A stretch of DNA of 64,000 nt from Thermoanaerobacter ethanolicus JW 200 (lineage in GTDB: Bacteria; Bacillota; Thermoanaerobacteria; Thermoanaerobacterales; Thermoanaerobacteraceae), in contig NZ_CP033580.1 in the NCBI RefSeq assembly GCF_003722315.1, positions 1,921,001 through 1,985,000 of the forward strand, given 5' to 3'. Both the position numbers and the translations under genes were made by a program. The notes under the pieces are model-generated. The model did not search any database. It saw only the letters and a program-made list of their open reading frames with translations, and was not told the origin of the DNA. This document shows, piece after piece, positions 38,267-46,395 of this stretch (positions are counted from its first letter, which is position 1; each line of letters begins with the position of its first letter).

Positions 38267-39472
38267 CTACTTTAAACCCCTTACCAATTTTTCAGTATCT
38301 TTAGCTATCATATATTCTTCATTTGTAGGAATAACCATAACTTTAACTTTTGAATCTTCTGTAGATATAATTTCCTCTTTTCCTCTCACATTATTTTTCT
38401 CTTTGTCCAGTTTAAAGCCTAAAAACTCTAGATCCTCTAAAATAAACTCTCTCATTTCTGGTCCATTCTCTCCAACTCCAGCAGTAAATACAATTACATC
38501 AACACCACCCATAGCAGCTACATAAGAACCTATTGTCTTTTTCACCCTATAAGCGAAAACTTTTAATGCCAACATAGCCCTTTTATGCCCTTCTTTAAAA
38601 GCTGCATTTTCTATATCTCTAAAGTCATTACTTATTCCTGAAATTCCGTATACACCTGATTTCTTATTGAGTATATCTATAACCTGTTCTGCAGTCAATC
38701 CTTCTTTTTCCATTAAGAAAGTTATAATTGAAGGATCAACATTTCCGGACCTTGTACCCATAGCCAGCCCTTCTAATGGTGTAAATCCCATACTTGTATC
38801 TATCGACTTACCGCCTTTAACCGCAGCAATACTAGAACCATTTCCTAAATGGCAAGTAATGATTCTCAACTCTTCAATAGGCCTATTTAATATTTCAGCA
38901 GCTCTTAAAGATACATATCTATGAGAAGTCCCATGGAATCCATATCTTCTTATTCTGTATTTTTCGTAGTATTCATAAGGAATGGGATAAATATACGCAT
39001 AATCTGGCATTGTTTGATGAAAAGCCGTATCAAAAACTGCTGCCATCGGCACTCCTGGCATTATCTGCTGACAAGCTTTTATCCCCTCAATATTAGCAGG
39101 ATTGTGCAAAGGCGCAAGGTCAATACATGCTTCTAATTTTTTGATTACCTCATCGTCAATCAATACGGAATCAGTAAAAAACTCTCCCCCGTGCACAACT
39201 CTATGTCCTACTGCATCTATTTCTTTCATATCTTTTAATATTCCGATTTCTTTATCTACTAAAGCCTCTAAAACAATTTGTATAGCTTCTTTATGATTTT
39301 TCATATCTTTTTGTATTTTTATTTTATCTTTGCCCTCTACTTGATGAGTTAAAAGAGAATCATTGATACCTATTCTTTCCGCCAATCCTTTCGCTAGCAC
39401 TTTCCCATTATCCATATCTAACAATTGATACTTTAATGACGAACTTCCACAGTTCATGACTAAAATCTTCAT
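38267..39472 (-). CDS. ackA: Acetate kinase
   Basis: AckA makes ATP from acetyl phosphate, releasing acetate, a main fermentation product in anaerobes. The 401-residue protein begins [20 protein letters not shown] and has [21 protein letters not shown] and [12 protein letters not shown], the acetokinase signatures. I chose ATG 39470-39472 with GAGGAGG 8 bases upstream; the longer frame has an unrelated 16-residue lead. It follows pta by 19 bases. Confidence 0.98.
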   Translation of the reverse strand: MKILVMNCGSSSLKYQLLDMDNGKVLAKGLAERIGINDSLLTHQVEGKDKIKIQKDMKNHKEAIQIVLEALVDKEIGILKDMKEIDAVGHRVVHGGEFFTDSVLIDDEVIKKLEACIDLAPLHNPANIEGIKACQQIMPGVPMAAVFDTAFHQTMPDYAYIYPIPYEYYEKYRIRRYGFHGTSHRYVSLRAAEILNRPIEELRIITCHLGNGSSIAAVKGGKSIDTSMGFTPLEGLAMGTRSGNVDPSIITFLMEKEGLTAEQVIDILNKKSGVYGISGISNDFRDIENAAFKEGHKRAMLALKVFAYRVKKTIGSYVAAMGGVDVIVFTAGVGENGPEMREFILEDLEFLGFKLDKEKNNVRGKEEIISTEDSKVKVMVIPTNEEYMIAKDTEKLVRGLK

Positions 39473-39491
39473 ACTAGCTGCCTCCTCAAAG

Positions 39492-40490
39492 TTATTTTTG
39501 CACCCCTTGAGCTTGTACACAAGTTATTGCTATAACATTAACAATATCTTCTACACTACAACCTCTTGACAAGTCATTGATAGGTTTTGCAAGACCTTGA
39601 GAAATTGGTCCGATAGCATTAGCTTTAGCAAGTCTTTGCACTAGCTTATATCCAATGTTTCCCGCTTGCAAATCTGGGAAAATAAGCACATTTGCATTTC
39701 CTGCTACAGGACTTCCTGGAGCCTTTAACTCTCCTACTTCTTTGACAATCGCTGCATCTAATTGAAGCTCACCATCAATTAGCAAATCAGGCGCCAATTC
39801 TTTTGCGATTTTAGTCGCATTTTTCACCTTATCTACTAATTCATGGTTTGCACTTCCTTTGGTAGAAAATGATAGCATAGCGATTCTAGGCTCAATTCCA
39901 GCAAGGACTTTTGCAGTATGAGCAGAAGCAATAGCAATTGCTGCTAATTCCTCTTCATTAGGATTAGGATTTATTGCACAATCAGCAAAAATAAATACTC
40001 CATCGCTTCCATAAGTACAATTAGGTACTTCCATTATAAAGGCGCTGGATACTACTTTGACACCTGCAGCAGTTTTTACAATTTGAAAAGCCGGTCTGAA
40101 AACATCAGCAGTAGCGTGAATCGCCCCAGATACCATACCATCAACATCGTCTAATTTGACCATCATGCACCCATAGTACATAGGGTCTTTCATAATTTGA
40201 TATGCCTGTTCTTCTGTAACTCCTTTGTTTTTTCTCAAATTATAATATTCTTCAGCATATTTTTGTAAAAGAGGCGACTTTTCAGGGTCTATAATTTCTG
40301 CTTTCGAGATATCCAATCCTTTTGCTTTTTCTTTTATCTCTTCTTCCTTCCCTAATAAAACCACATCAGCGATACCTTCTTTAATAACTCTTTCGGCAGC
40401 TTTTAAAGTCCGCGCTTCACTTCCCTCAGGAAGCACAATCCTTTTTTTATTAGCTTTAGCCTTTTGTATGATACTATCCATTACTGCCAT
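39492..40490 (-). CDS. pta: Phosphate acetyltransferase
   Basis: Pta converts acetyl-CoA and phosphate to acetyl phosphate, the substrate of AckA. The 332-residue protein is the short, single-domain form, with [38 protein letters not shown] and [18 protein letters not shown] in the family positions. The ATG at 40488-40490 follows GGGAG. Pta and AckA together provide substrate-level ATP. Confidence 0.97.
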   Translation of the reverse strand: MAVMDSIIQKAKANKKRIVLPEGSEARTLKAAERVIKEGIADVVLLGKEEEIKEKAKGLDISKAEIIDPEKSPLLQKYAEEYYNLRKNKGVTEEQAYQIMKDPMYYGCMMVKLDDVDGMVSGAIHATADVFRPAFQIVKTAAGVKVVSSAFIMEVPNCTYGSDGVFIFADCAINPNPNEEELAAIAIASAHTAKVLAGIEPRIAMLSFSTKGSANHELVDKVKNATKIAKELAPDLLIDGELQLDAAIVKEVGELKAPGSPVAGNANVLIFPDLQAGNIGYKLVQRLAKANAIGPISQGLAKPINDLSRGCSVEDIVNVIAITCVQAQGVQK

Positions 40491-40548
40491 TTAAAATCTC
40501 CCTTCCTTTTTTAATTTTATCACTATAATATTGTATACACGATCTCCC

Positions 40549-40578
40549 TTTTACATTTTATCATATTTTATGTAAAAT
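40549..40578 (+). promoter_or_regulatory. Promoter of tmcAL inside a symmetric intergenic element
   Basis: TTTACA (40550-40555) and TAAAAT (40573-40578) are 17 bases apart, reading toward tmcAL. The same bases form an inverted repeat TTTTACAT / ATGTAAAA around a 13-base centre, so a mirror -35 (TTTACA) faces pta. The symmetry means one protein could bind and control both directions. Confidence 0.65.
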
Positions 40579-40622
40579 AATAAGTATATCTTAAAAATTT
40601 TTTTGAAAGGGTAAGAAGTTAT

Positions 40623-41828
40623 ATGGGAATTTTAGGAATTATTGTCGAATATAATCCTTTTCACAATGGCCACCTTTATCATCTGCAAATTTCAAAAAAA
40701 TTAACTAATTGCGATTATACTATAGCAGTAATGAGTGGAAATTTTGTACAAAGAGGAGAGCCAGCTATTGTAGACAAATGGAAACGAACTCAAATGGCAT
40801 TAAAAGCCGGTATAGATTTGGTAATCGAGTTACCAGTAGTATACGCTACCTCTACAGCTGAAAATTTCGCTTATGGAGCGGTGAAACTATTAGATTCTTT
40901 AAAAATAGTAGATTGTATTTCCTTTGGGAGTGAAAAAGGCGATTTAAGCGAACTCACAAAAATTGCTGAAATACTTTTAGAAGAGCCAATTTATTATAGA
41001 AAAGCATTAAAAGAATATTTAAAAAGCGGCATAACCTTTGCAAAAGCACGGGAATTAGCATTACAAAAAGTTATAAATAATAATGAAATAGAAAAGATTT
41101 TACAAACATCCAATAACATATTGGCAATAGAATACCTTAAATCTTTAAAGAAAATAGGTAGTTCTATTGCACCTTTTACTATAAAGCGAAGAGGCTCTTT
41201 GTATACTTCGTTAGAACTAAAAGGAGAATTTGCCAGTGCCTCTTCTATAAGAAAGCATATTTTTGAAAAGGGACTAGAAGGTTTAGAAAAATATATACCG
41301 GACTTTACAAAAGAAATTTTGCAAAGTTCTTTTGAAAAAAAACAAGGTCCCATATCTTTAGAGGAATTTTCTAATATTTTAATTTATCTGTTGAGAAATC
41401 ACATTCCTCTCAATCACATATTTGATGTCTCTGAAGGCTTAGAAAATAAAATTTACAAAGCTTCTTATAAAACTAATAATGTTGAAGAACTTATAAAACT
41501 TATAAAATCAAAGCGATACACAGAAAGCAGAATAAGACATATACTCATTCATCGATTACTTAATATAGATAAACAAATTTTTAAAGAATTTGATGGCCCT
41601 AATTATATAAGGGTTTTGGGTTTTAATGAAAAGGGCAAAGAAATGCTAAGAGAAATAAAGAAAAAATCTCCCCTTCCTATAATCACAAAAGTATCACAAT
41701 ATAAAATCAAACTATCTAATACTAAAATGTTTGAAAAAGATTTATTTGCTACTGATGTCTATACTTTGGCTTATAAAAACTCCTCTATCGCCGGTTTAGA
41801 CTTTATACATCCTTTAATAAAACTTTAA
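40623..41828 (+). CDS. tmcAL: tRNA(Met) cytidine acetate ligase (YlbM)
   Basis: TmcAL acetylates C34 of elongator tRNA-Met using acetate and ATP, through an acetyl-adenylate. The 401-residue protein has an N-terminal nucleotidyltransferase fold with the HxGH motif (GIIVEYNPFHNGHLYHL) and SGNFVQRGEPAIVDKW. The gene is placed divergently from pta-ackA, which produces acetate; this adjacency makes metabolic sense but may be coincidence. The ATG at 40623 follows AAAGGG at a slightly long distance. Confidence 0.93.
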   Translation: MGILGIIVEYNPFHNGHLYHLQISKKLTNCDYTIAVMSGNFVQRGEPAIVDKWKRTQMALKAGIDLVIELPVVYATSTAENFAYGAVKLLDSLKIVDCISFGSEKGDLSELTKIAEILLEEPIYYRKALKEYLKSGITFAKARELALQKVINNNEIEKILQTSNNILAIEYLKSLKKIGSSIAPFTIKRRGSLYTSLELKGEFASASSIRKHIFEKGLEGLEKYIPDFTKEILQSSFEKKQGPISLEEFSNILIYLLRNHIPLNHIFDVSEGLENKIYKASYKTNNVEELIKLIKSKRYTESRIRHILIHRLLNIDKQIFKEFDGPNYIRVLGFNEKGKEMLREIKKKSPLPIITKVSQYKIKLSNTKMFEKDLFATDVYTLAYKNSSIAGLDFIHPLIKL

Positions 41829-41902
41829 ATTCCCCACCATTCATTTTTAAAGGACTTTCTAAATAATATAGTAATGATACCAAAACAAGGTGGGGATAAA
41901 TC

Positions 41903-43084
41903 TTGAAAAACACTTTTTTAAATATTTTTATTTCTTTTTTAATTTTAATGGTACTATCTTTAATATTTTTCCCTAAAGAAGCATTAGAAGCCGCCAGAGG
42001 CGGTATAAACCTTTGGCTTTTTACTATTACTCCTTCTCTACTTCCTTTTTTCATAGGTTCAGAGCTTCTTTTACAATTAGGAGTAGTGCATTTTTTAGGC
42101 ACTTTTTTAGAACCTATAATGAGACCTTTATTTAACGTGCCAGGAAGTGGCTCTTTTGCAATGGCAATAGGATACACTTCCGGTTATCCCGTGGGGGCTC
42201 AAGTGATATCAAGACTTTGGGAAGAAAATTTATGCACAACAGAAGAAGCAGAAAGACTCATGTCCTTTTGCAATAATTCAGGCCCCCTTTTTATGTTAGG
42301 GGCCGTAGCAATTGGCATGTTCGGTAGTCCAAAAGCCGGATACATAATCATGGCTTCTAATTACTTAGCAGCTATAACCACTGGACTTCTCTTTCGTCTC
42401 TACAAGAAAAATTCTTATAAAAAGCCCACTTCAACAAAAAACCTTTTAAATGCTGCCATCAAAAAAATGTATTATACAAGAGAGCAGAACAAAAAAAGCT
42501 TAAGTACTATCCTGTCAGAAGCTGTCTTTAAATCAACAAATACTATTATCATGATAGGAGGTTATGTTATACTTTTTTCAGTGGTAATAGAATTTTTAAA
42601 ACTGTATAAAATTTTGGATTTTCTTTCTTACTTCATATCTCCTATATTCATATTATTAGGTTTTGACAAAAGTCTAATACCTGCTTTCTTAAGTGGCCTC
42701 TTAGAAATAACAGTAGGTTCAAACTTAATAAGCCAAGTTTCTGCATCTTTAGAACAAAAAGTAGTATTAGTAAGCGCTATAATAGCATGGGGCGGAATAT
42801 CGATACATGGACAAGTGTTAGGAGTAATAGCAAAAACAAAAATAAAATATCTTCCTTATTTCATTGCAAAAACAATCCAATTTTTTCTTGCCGCTTTATA
42901 CTCCTATTGGTTACTCTCTGTAATAAGAATTCAAGAAGAAAATGCAATTTCCCACGTTTTCAACCTATATACTTACAAAAATTCCTGGGACCTATTTCAA
43001 TTTTCTTTAGTAATTTTTATAATTGTCACTTTGACTATCCTACTTTTTGCAATAGCTATAAAACAATATCTACAACAACATTAA
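41903..43084 (+). CDS. ylbJ: Sporulation integral membrane protein YlbJ
   Basis: YlbJ is a polytopic membrane protein made in the mother cell of sporulating Bacillus and needed for resistant spores. The 393-residue protein has about eight to ten membrane helices and two related segments, each with a nucleoside-transporter-gate-like pattern (GYTSGYPVGAQVISRL; SGLLEITVGSNLISQV). It starts with TTG at 41903-41905 after AAGGTGGGGA. The stop codon touches the stop codon of the next, convergent gene with no base between them. Confidence 0.92.
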   Translation: MKNTFLNIFISFLILMVLSLIFFPKEALEAARGGINLWLFTITPSLLPFFIGSELLLQLGVVHFLGTFLEPIMRPLFNVPGSGSFAMAIGYTSGYPVGAQVISRLWEENLCTTEEAERLMSFCNNSGPLFMLGAVAIGMFGSPKAGYIIMASNYLAAITTGLLFRLYKKNSYKKPTSTKNLLNAAIKKMYYTREQNKKSLSTILSEAVFKSTNTIIMIGGYVILFSVVIEFLKLYKILDFLSYFISPIFILLGFDKSLIPAFLSGLLEITVGSNLISQVSASLEQKVVLVSAIIAWGGISIHGQVLGVIAKTKIKYLPYFIAKTIQFFLAALYSYWLLSVIRIQEENAISHVFNLYTYKNSWDLFQFSLVIFIIVTLTILLFAIAIKQYLQQH

Positions 43085-43549
43085 CTATTTGTTGCCTTTT
43101 AATTCTTCTCTATTTCTCTTAATAGTTTCTAATATTTCAGACACCTGTGACTCAATTTTAGCGAGCAATTCATCAGCATATTCTCTACTTCCTAACCTTA
43201 TTTCCTTTGCATTAGCTTGGGCAGTAGAGATTATTTCTGCTGCCGTCTTTTCCGCCTTTTTAACTATCTCACTTTCACTCACCATTTCCTTAATCTTTTG
43301 TTCGGCTTCTTTTATTATCATTTCTGCTTCCTGTTGTGCCTCTAAAAGAATTCTTTGCCTTTCTTGTTTGATCCATTCCGCCCTTTTAAATTCATCTGGC
43401 AATTTTATTCGGATTTGTCTTATTAAGTCCAAAACTTCTTCTTTGTTTATCAAAACTTTGTTAGAAAGAGGAATAGAAGAACTGTTTTCTATAATGTCTT
43501 CTAATTCTTCTAAAAGATTAAGAACTTCTAAACCATCAAAATTTGACAA
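43085..43549 (-). CDS. Uncharacterised coiled-coil protein next to coaD
   Basis: I do not recognise a named family. The 154-residue protein has no membrane helix; residues about 60-154 form a long charged coiled coil (EFKRAEWIKQERQRILLEA; AEMIIKEAEQKIKEMV) resembling ATP synthase b/E-subunit or DivIVA-type helices by composition only. The N-terminal MSNFDGLEVLNLLEELEDII is acidic and may be a binding segment. The start is TTG 43547-43549 with AAGGGGG upstream. It lies 18 bases downstream of coaD in the rsmD-coaD unit, so it is co-transcribed. Confidence 0.7.
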   Translation of the reverse strand: MSNFDGLEVLNLLEELEDIIENSSSIPLSNKVLINKEEVLDLIRQIRIKLPDEFKRAEWIKQERQRILLEAQQEAEMIIKEAEQKIKEMVSESEIVKKAEKTAAEIISTAQANAKEIRLGSREYADELLAKIESQVSEILETIKRNREELKGNK

Positions 43550-43567
43550 AAATAAAACCCCCTTTAA

Positions 43568-44047
43568 TTATCTTGAAAATTTTTCTATTAATTTTTGAGC
43601 CACAATATCAGGCACAAACTCAGAAAGACAACCGCCAAATTGTGCAATTTCTTTTACTACACTGGAACTTAAATATCCATACTTTGCATTAGTCATTAAA
43701 AAAATAGTTTCAACAGAAGGGTTTAATTTTTTATTGATTAGCGCCATTTGGAACTCATATTCAAAATCAGATACCATTCTTAAGCCTTTTATTATAGCAT
43801 TAGCATTGACTTTTTTAGCATAATCTACCAATAAACCATCAAAATAATCAATCTCTACATTAGGAATATCATAAGTTACCGCTTTTAAAAGCTCTACCCT
43901 TTCTTCCACTGTAAATAAAGGCTTTTTCGACGGATTTAAAAGCACAGCTACAATAAGCTTATCAAACAGATTTGCTCCTCTTTTTATAATATCAATGTGT
44001 CCATAGGTAACTGGATCAAAACTCCCTGGATAAATTGCAGTTTTCAT
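43568..44047 (-). CDS. coaD: Phosphopantetheine adenylyltransferase
   Basis: CoaD makes dephospho-CoA from 4'-phosphopantetheine and ATP. The 159-residue protein starts [20 protein letters not shown] with the nucleotidyltransferase TYGH motif, then [20 protein letters not shown] and [17 protein letters not shown]. The length is normal. Its ATG overlaps the rsmD stop (ATGA), the common rsmD-coaD coupling. CoaBC of the same pathway is at the right edge of the window. Confidence 0.98.
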   Translation of the reverse strand: MKTAIYPGSFDPVTYGHIDIIKRGANLFDKLIVAVLLNPSKKPLFTVEERVELLKAVTYDIPNVEIDYFDGLLVDYAKKVNANAIIKGLRMVSDFEYEFQMALINKKLNPSVETIFLMTNAKYGYLSSSVVKEIAQFGGCLSEFVPDIVAQKLIEKFSR

Positions 44048-44604
44048 ATTTCCTCCTTATAAAATGATAATATCGTCTCCCCATATTTATTTTCTCTTAT
44101 CTTTACTAAATTTCCATACCTTTCTCTTATTTTATCATTTTTATGGTGTTCTGCTATGATAATGCCGTCTTCCTTTAAAACTTTAGCCTCTCCAAGCTTT
44201 ATAAGAGTTTTTTCGGCAAGGTTTTGATAATAAGGGGGATCTAAAAATATTATATCAAACTTTGTGTTATTTTTGTCTAATATTTCAATAACTTTCAACA
44301 CATCTCGGTGAAGTATTTTAGCAAAAGGTATTAAATTTAATTCAGCTACATTCTCCCTTATGCATTTTATGCTTTTTAAGCTTTTATCTACAAAATAGCA
44401 AAACTGGGCCCCTCTGCTTAATGCTTCGATGCCTATATTACCTGTACCCGCAAATAAATCCAAAAAAATACTTCCTTCTATTTTGTTCATCAATATATTA
44501 AACAGCGATTCTTTAACTCTATCAGCAGTTGGCCGCACTTCATCGCCTTCTAAAGATTTTACCTTTCTTCCCTTTAACTTACCTGCTATCACTCTCAAAG
44601 ACAT
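44044..44604 (-). CDS. rsmD: 16S rRNA (guanine(966)-N2)-methyltransferase RsmD
   Basis: RsmD (YlbH in Bacillus) methylates G966 of 16S rRNA with S-adenosylmethionine. The 186-residue protein has [37 protein letters not shown] for the cofactor and the catalytic LDPPYYQN. I chose ATG 44602-44604; a GTG three codons earlier is less likely. It has its own promoter at 44624-44653 and is divergent from the CsfG-like RNA. Confidence 0.95.
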   Translation of the reverse strand: MSLRVIAGKLKGRKVKSLEGDEVRPTADRVKESLFNILMNKIEGSIFLDLFAGTGNIGIEALSRGAQFCYFVDKSLKSIKCIRENVAELNLIPFAKILHRDVLKVIEILDKNNTKFDIIFLDPPYYQNLAEKTLIKLGEAKVLKEDGIIIAEHHKNDKIRERYGNLVKIRENKYGETILSFYKEEI

Positions 44605-44623
44605 TACCCCCACTTCAACAATT

Positions 44624-44653
44624 ATTTTAGCATATTTTTTAAAAATATCGCAA
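44624..44653 (-). promoter_or_regulatory. Promoter of rsmD-coaD
   Basis: On the minus strand TTGCGA (44648-44653) and TAAAAT (44624-44629), with TG three bases before the -10, are 18 bases apart. It lies back-to-back with the forespore-type promoter of the CsfG-like RNA; the two -35 regions are about 7 bases apart. Confidence 0.6.
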
Positions 44654-44659
44654 AAAATA

Positions 44660-44691
44660 TGTATAAAATTTTTTCAAAATGGCAAATAATA
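44660..44691 (+). promoter_or_regulatory. Forespore-type (sigma-F/sigma-G) promoter of CsfG-like RNA
   Basis: GTATA (44661-44665) is 16 bases from GCAAATAATA (44682-44691). The B. subtilis sigma-F consensus as I recall it is GHATR-N15/16-GGHNANAHTR; only the second G of the -10 differs. The overlapping sigma-G pattern also fits approximately. The predicted start is at about 44697. Confidence 0.6.
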
Positions 44692-44696
44692 TTTAT

Positions 44697-44810
44697 GGGA
44701 ACAGAAATTTCCCCAAAATTCTTCCTTCAATTTCTCCTCTCCCAGTCCAGGTAGGCAACTACCTGGATTAAAATTTTAAAAGGGCAATCGCAAGGACTGC
44801 CCTTTTTTAT
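44697..44810 (+). ncRNA. csfG: Probable CsfG sporulation small RNA
   Basis: The transcript of about 110 bases would begin GGGAACAG. In order it has a 5' hairpin GGGAA/TTCCC (44697-44713), a pyrimidine-rich single-stranded stretch with TTCTCCTCTCCC (about 44731-44743) that could pair with Shine-Dalgarno sequences, a perfect 9-base-pair hairpin TCCAGGTAG-GCAA-CTACCTGGA (44746-44767), and a terminator AAAAGGGCA / TGCCCTTTT (44778-44806) followed by TTATTAT. CsfG is known in endospore formers as a forespore RNA encoded between ylbG and ylbH; ylbH is rsmD, which lies directly beside this locus. A 30-codon frame inside it lacks a ribosome binding site. I rely on structure, promoter and position, not on an alignment. 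Confidence 0.7.
44778..44806. terminator. Bidirectional terminator of csfG-like RNA and SASP gene 1
   Basis: The 9-base-pair stem AAAAGGGCA / TGCCCTTTT has an 11-base loop. The T-run is strongest on the plus strand (CCCTTTTTTATT), ending the small RNA, while on the minus strand CCCTTTTAAAATTTT can end the SASP transcript. Confidence 0.75.
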
Positions 44811-44821
44811 TATAAATTATT

Positions 44822-45049
44822 TTATTTCCAAGTTCCTTTGCTGGCCATCTGGCTTTCTGCCATTTGTATCATTTTTCTTACCATATGGCCACCTACAGCA
44901 CCGCAATCTCTTGATGTGAGATTGCCCCAGTAGCCATCAGCTGGAGGAGTTATTCCTAATTCATTAGCTATCTCATACTTCCATTGGCTCATAACCTGTT
45001 TTGCTTCTCTTACCACAAGAGGATTCTTAGTTTCTGATCCTACAGCCAT
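44822..45049 (-). CDS. Alpha/beta-type small acid-soluble spore protein (copy 1)
   Basis: SASPs coat and protect DNA in the dormant spore and are degraded by GPR protease at germination. The 75-residue protein starts MAVGSETKNPLVV and has the family core KYEIANELGI, the GPR cleavage area around YEIA, and GNLTSRDCGAVGGHMVRKMI. The single cysteine next to GAVGG is a notable substitution in the usual GxxGG motif context. I set the start at ATG 45047-45049 after GGAGGTGA. It differs from copy 2 at only three residues. Confidence 0.96.
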   Translation of the reverse strand: MAVGSETKNPLVVREAKQVMSQWKYEIANELGITPPADGYWGNLTSRDCGAVGGHMVRKMIQMAESQMASKGTWK

Positions 45050-45080
45050 TTTAATCACCTCCTAAATCATGTTCCATTAT

Positions 45081-45109
45081 TAATTTAACCCGCTATTTAG
45101 GTTATATAC
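45081..45109 (-). promoter_or_regulatory. Forespore-type promoter of SASP gene 1
   Basis: On the minus strand GTATA (45105-45109) is followed 14 bases later by GGTTAAATTA (45081-45090), matching sigma-F-like GGHNANAHTR at all positions and, as TAAATTA, a sigma-G-like -10. The same box at the same spacing precedes copy 2. Confidence 0.5.
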
Positions 45110-45143
45110 CTGTAAACAATTGCTATATATACCTTTTGATATT

Positions 45144-45174
45144 AAAAAGGATATCCCAAAGGGATATCCTTTTT
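45144..45174 (-). terminator. Terminator after SASP gene 2
   Basis: A perfect 14-base-pair stem AAAAAGGATATCCC / GGGATATCCTTTTT with a 3-base loop follows the stop codon of copy 2 by about 18 bases and lies upstream of the copy 1 promoter, so both SASP genes are monocistronic. Confidence 0.9.
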
Positions 45175-45192
45175 TTATATTAATAATATGAT

Positions 45193-45420
45193 TTATTTCC
45201 AAGTTCCTTTGCTAGCCATTTGGCTTTCTGCCATTTGTATCATCTTCCTTACCATGTGGCCACCTACAGCACCGCAATCGCGAGATGTGAGGTTGCCCCA
45301 GTAGCCATCAGCTGGAGGAGTTATTCCTAATTCTCTTGCTATTTCATATTTCCATTGGCTCATAACCTGTTTTGCCTCTTTTACCACAAGAGGATTTTTG
45401 GTTTCTGATCCTGCTGCCAT
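45193..45420 (-). CDS. Alpha/beta-type small acid-soluble spore protein (copy 2)
   Basis: This 75-residue SASP starts MAAGSETKNPLVVKEAKQVM and is identical to copy 1 except at positions 3, 14 and 29. It is a tandem duplicate; the two together raise SASP output in the forespore. I chose ATG 45418-45420 after GGAGGTGATTGAA; the longer frame upstream contains the promoter and ribosome binding site. It is flanked by its own promoter and terminator. Confidence 0.96.
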   Translation of the reverse strand: MAAGSETKNPLVVKEAKQVMSQWKYEIARELGITPPADGYWGNLTSRDCGAVGGHMVRKMIQMAESQMASKGTWK

Positions 45421-45450
45421 TTCAATCACCTCCATTTGTGTTTGTATTAT

Positions 45451-45479
45451 TAATTTAACCAAATTGCTTTTTTATAAAC
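45451..45479 (-). promoter_or_regulatory. Forespore-type promoter of SASP gene 2
   Basis: On the minus strand GTTTA (45475-45479) is 14 bases from GGTTAAATTA (45451-45460), the same -10 box and spacing as for copy 1. The stretch GGTTAAATTAATAAT is shared by both copies although the rest of the leaders differ, which supports function. Confidence 0.5.
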
Positions 45480-45499
45480 TATAAATTTGTTTTCAAAAA

Positions 45500-45530
45500 T
45501 GTATAAAAGTGATTGAAATGGCAAATAATA
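45500..45530 (+). promoter_or_regulatory. Second GTATA / GCAAATAATA box facing the degV 3' end
   Basis: GTATA (45501-45505) and GCAAATAATA (45521-45530) are 15 bases apart on the plus strand. Both boxes are identical to those of the CsfG-like promoter. It points into the 3' end of degV on the antisense side. No hairpin with U-tract is evident shortly downstream, so the product, if any, is unclear. Confidence 0.35.
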
Positions 45531-45535
45531 AAAAT

Positions 45536-46378
45536 TTATTTTTCCTCAAAAAACACTCCTGCCGCATCAGGCCCTGCATGGGTACCTATTCCGCAGCCAG
45601 CTCTTGACCTTAAAAACTTAGTTATTCCTAACTCACTTCTTAAAGCGGCTTCTATTTCATTTAAAAATTCTTCTTTATCTGTATGAATTAATCCCACTTC
45701 TCTATCTGTAAAATCTACTCCTGTATTTTTCATATAATCAATCATCCAGCGAATAACCTTTTTTTGACCTCTAACCTTATCTACTATTTTTAATTCCCCG
45801 TCATCATTCATTAAAATAGGCTTTATATTTAAAATATTTCCTATAAAAGCCTGTGATTTAGGTAGACGTCCTCCTCTGTACAGATAGTCTAAAGAATCAA
45901 AAGCCATTATATACCTAATTTTAGGAATTAAATCATACACCTTTTCAACAATTTCCTCCTTAGAAGCCCCTGCAACTGCCATTTTAGCAGCTTGAAGAAC
46001 TAACATACCATTTCCTAATGTAAAATGTCTTGAATCAATAACTTCAATCCGTTTTGGGTCTACCATATCCTTGGCAATCACAGCAGATTGATAAGTGCCG
46101 CTAAATTTAGAAGTCAAAATGATGGCAATGATGTAGTCATAGCTCTTTAATAAATCCTTAAAAACCTCCATGAATTCTACTGGTGAAACTTGAGTAGTTG
46201 TAGGCATTTTCCCTTCTCTTAAAAGCCTATAAAATTCTTCTTTTGTTATATCTACACCATCTTTATAACTTACACCATCAATATTGATAGTCAGAGGAAC
46301 TACAAATATTCCATAAGTTTTTACTAAATCCTCAGGTATGTCAGACAAGCTATCTGTGACAATCGCTATCTTTTCCAT
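45536..46378 (-). CDS. degV: DegV-family fatty-acid-binding protein (FakB type)
   Basis: DegV/FakB proteins bind a fatty acid for phosphorylation by FakA. The 280-residue protein begins IAIVTDSLSDIPEDLVKTYG, with TTQVSPVEFMEVF, SRHFTLGNGMLVLQA, GGRLPKSQAFIGNILNIKPIL and a C-terminal GIGTHAGPDAAGVFF, the conserved lipid-binding features. It lies 17 bases after recG in asp23-fakA-recG-degV, so a kinase and its carrier are in one operon. The natural fatty acid cannot be told from sequence. Confidence 0.93.
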   Translation of the reverse strand: MEKIAIVTDSLSDIPEDLVKTYGIFVVPLTINIDGVSYKDGVDITKEEFYRLLREGKMPTTTQVSPVEFMEVFKDLLKSYDYIIAIILTSKFSGTYQSAVIAKDMVDPKRIEVIDSRHFTLGNGMLVLQAAKMAVAGASKEEIVEKVYDLIPKIRYIMAFDSLDYLYRGGRLPKSQAFIGNILNIKPILMNDDGELKIVDKVRGQKKVIRWMIDYMKNTGVDFTDREVGLIHTDKEEFLNEIEAALRSELGITKFLRSRAGCGIGTHAGPDAAGVFFEEK

Positions 46379-46395
46379 ACTACTATTCTCCTTCT

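Noticed and set aside
44679-44771. A 30-codon frame (MANNIYGNRN...) inside the CsfG-like RNA
   Set aside because: It has no ribosome binding site (TTTTTTCAAA before the ATG), and its first codons are the promoter -10 box. I consider it fortuitous, although MANN resembles a SASP start.
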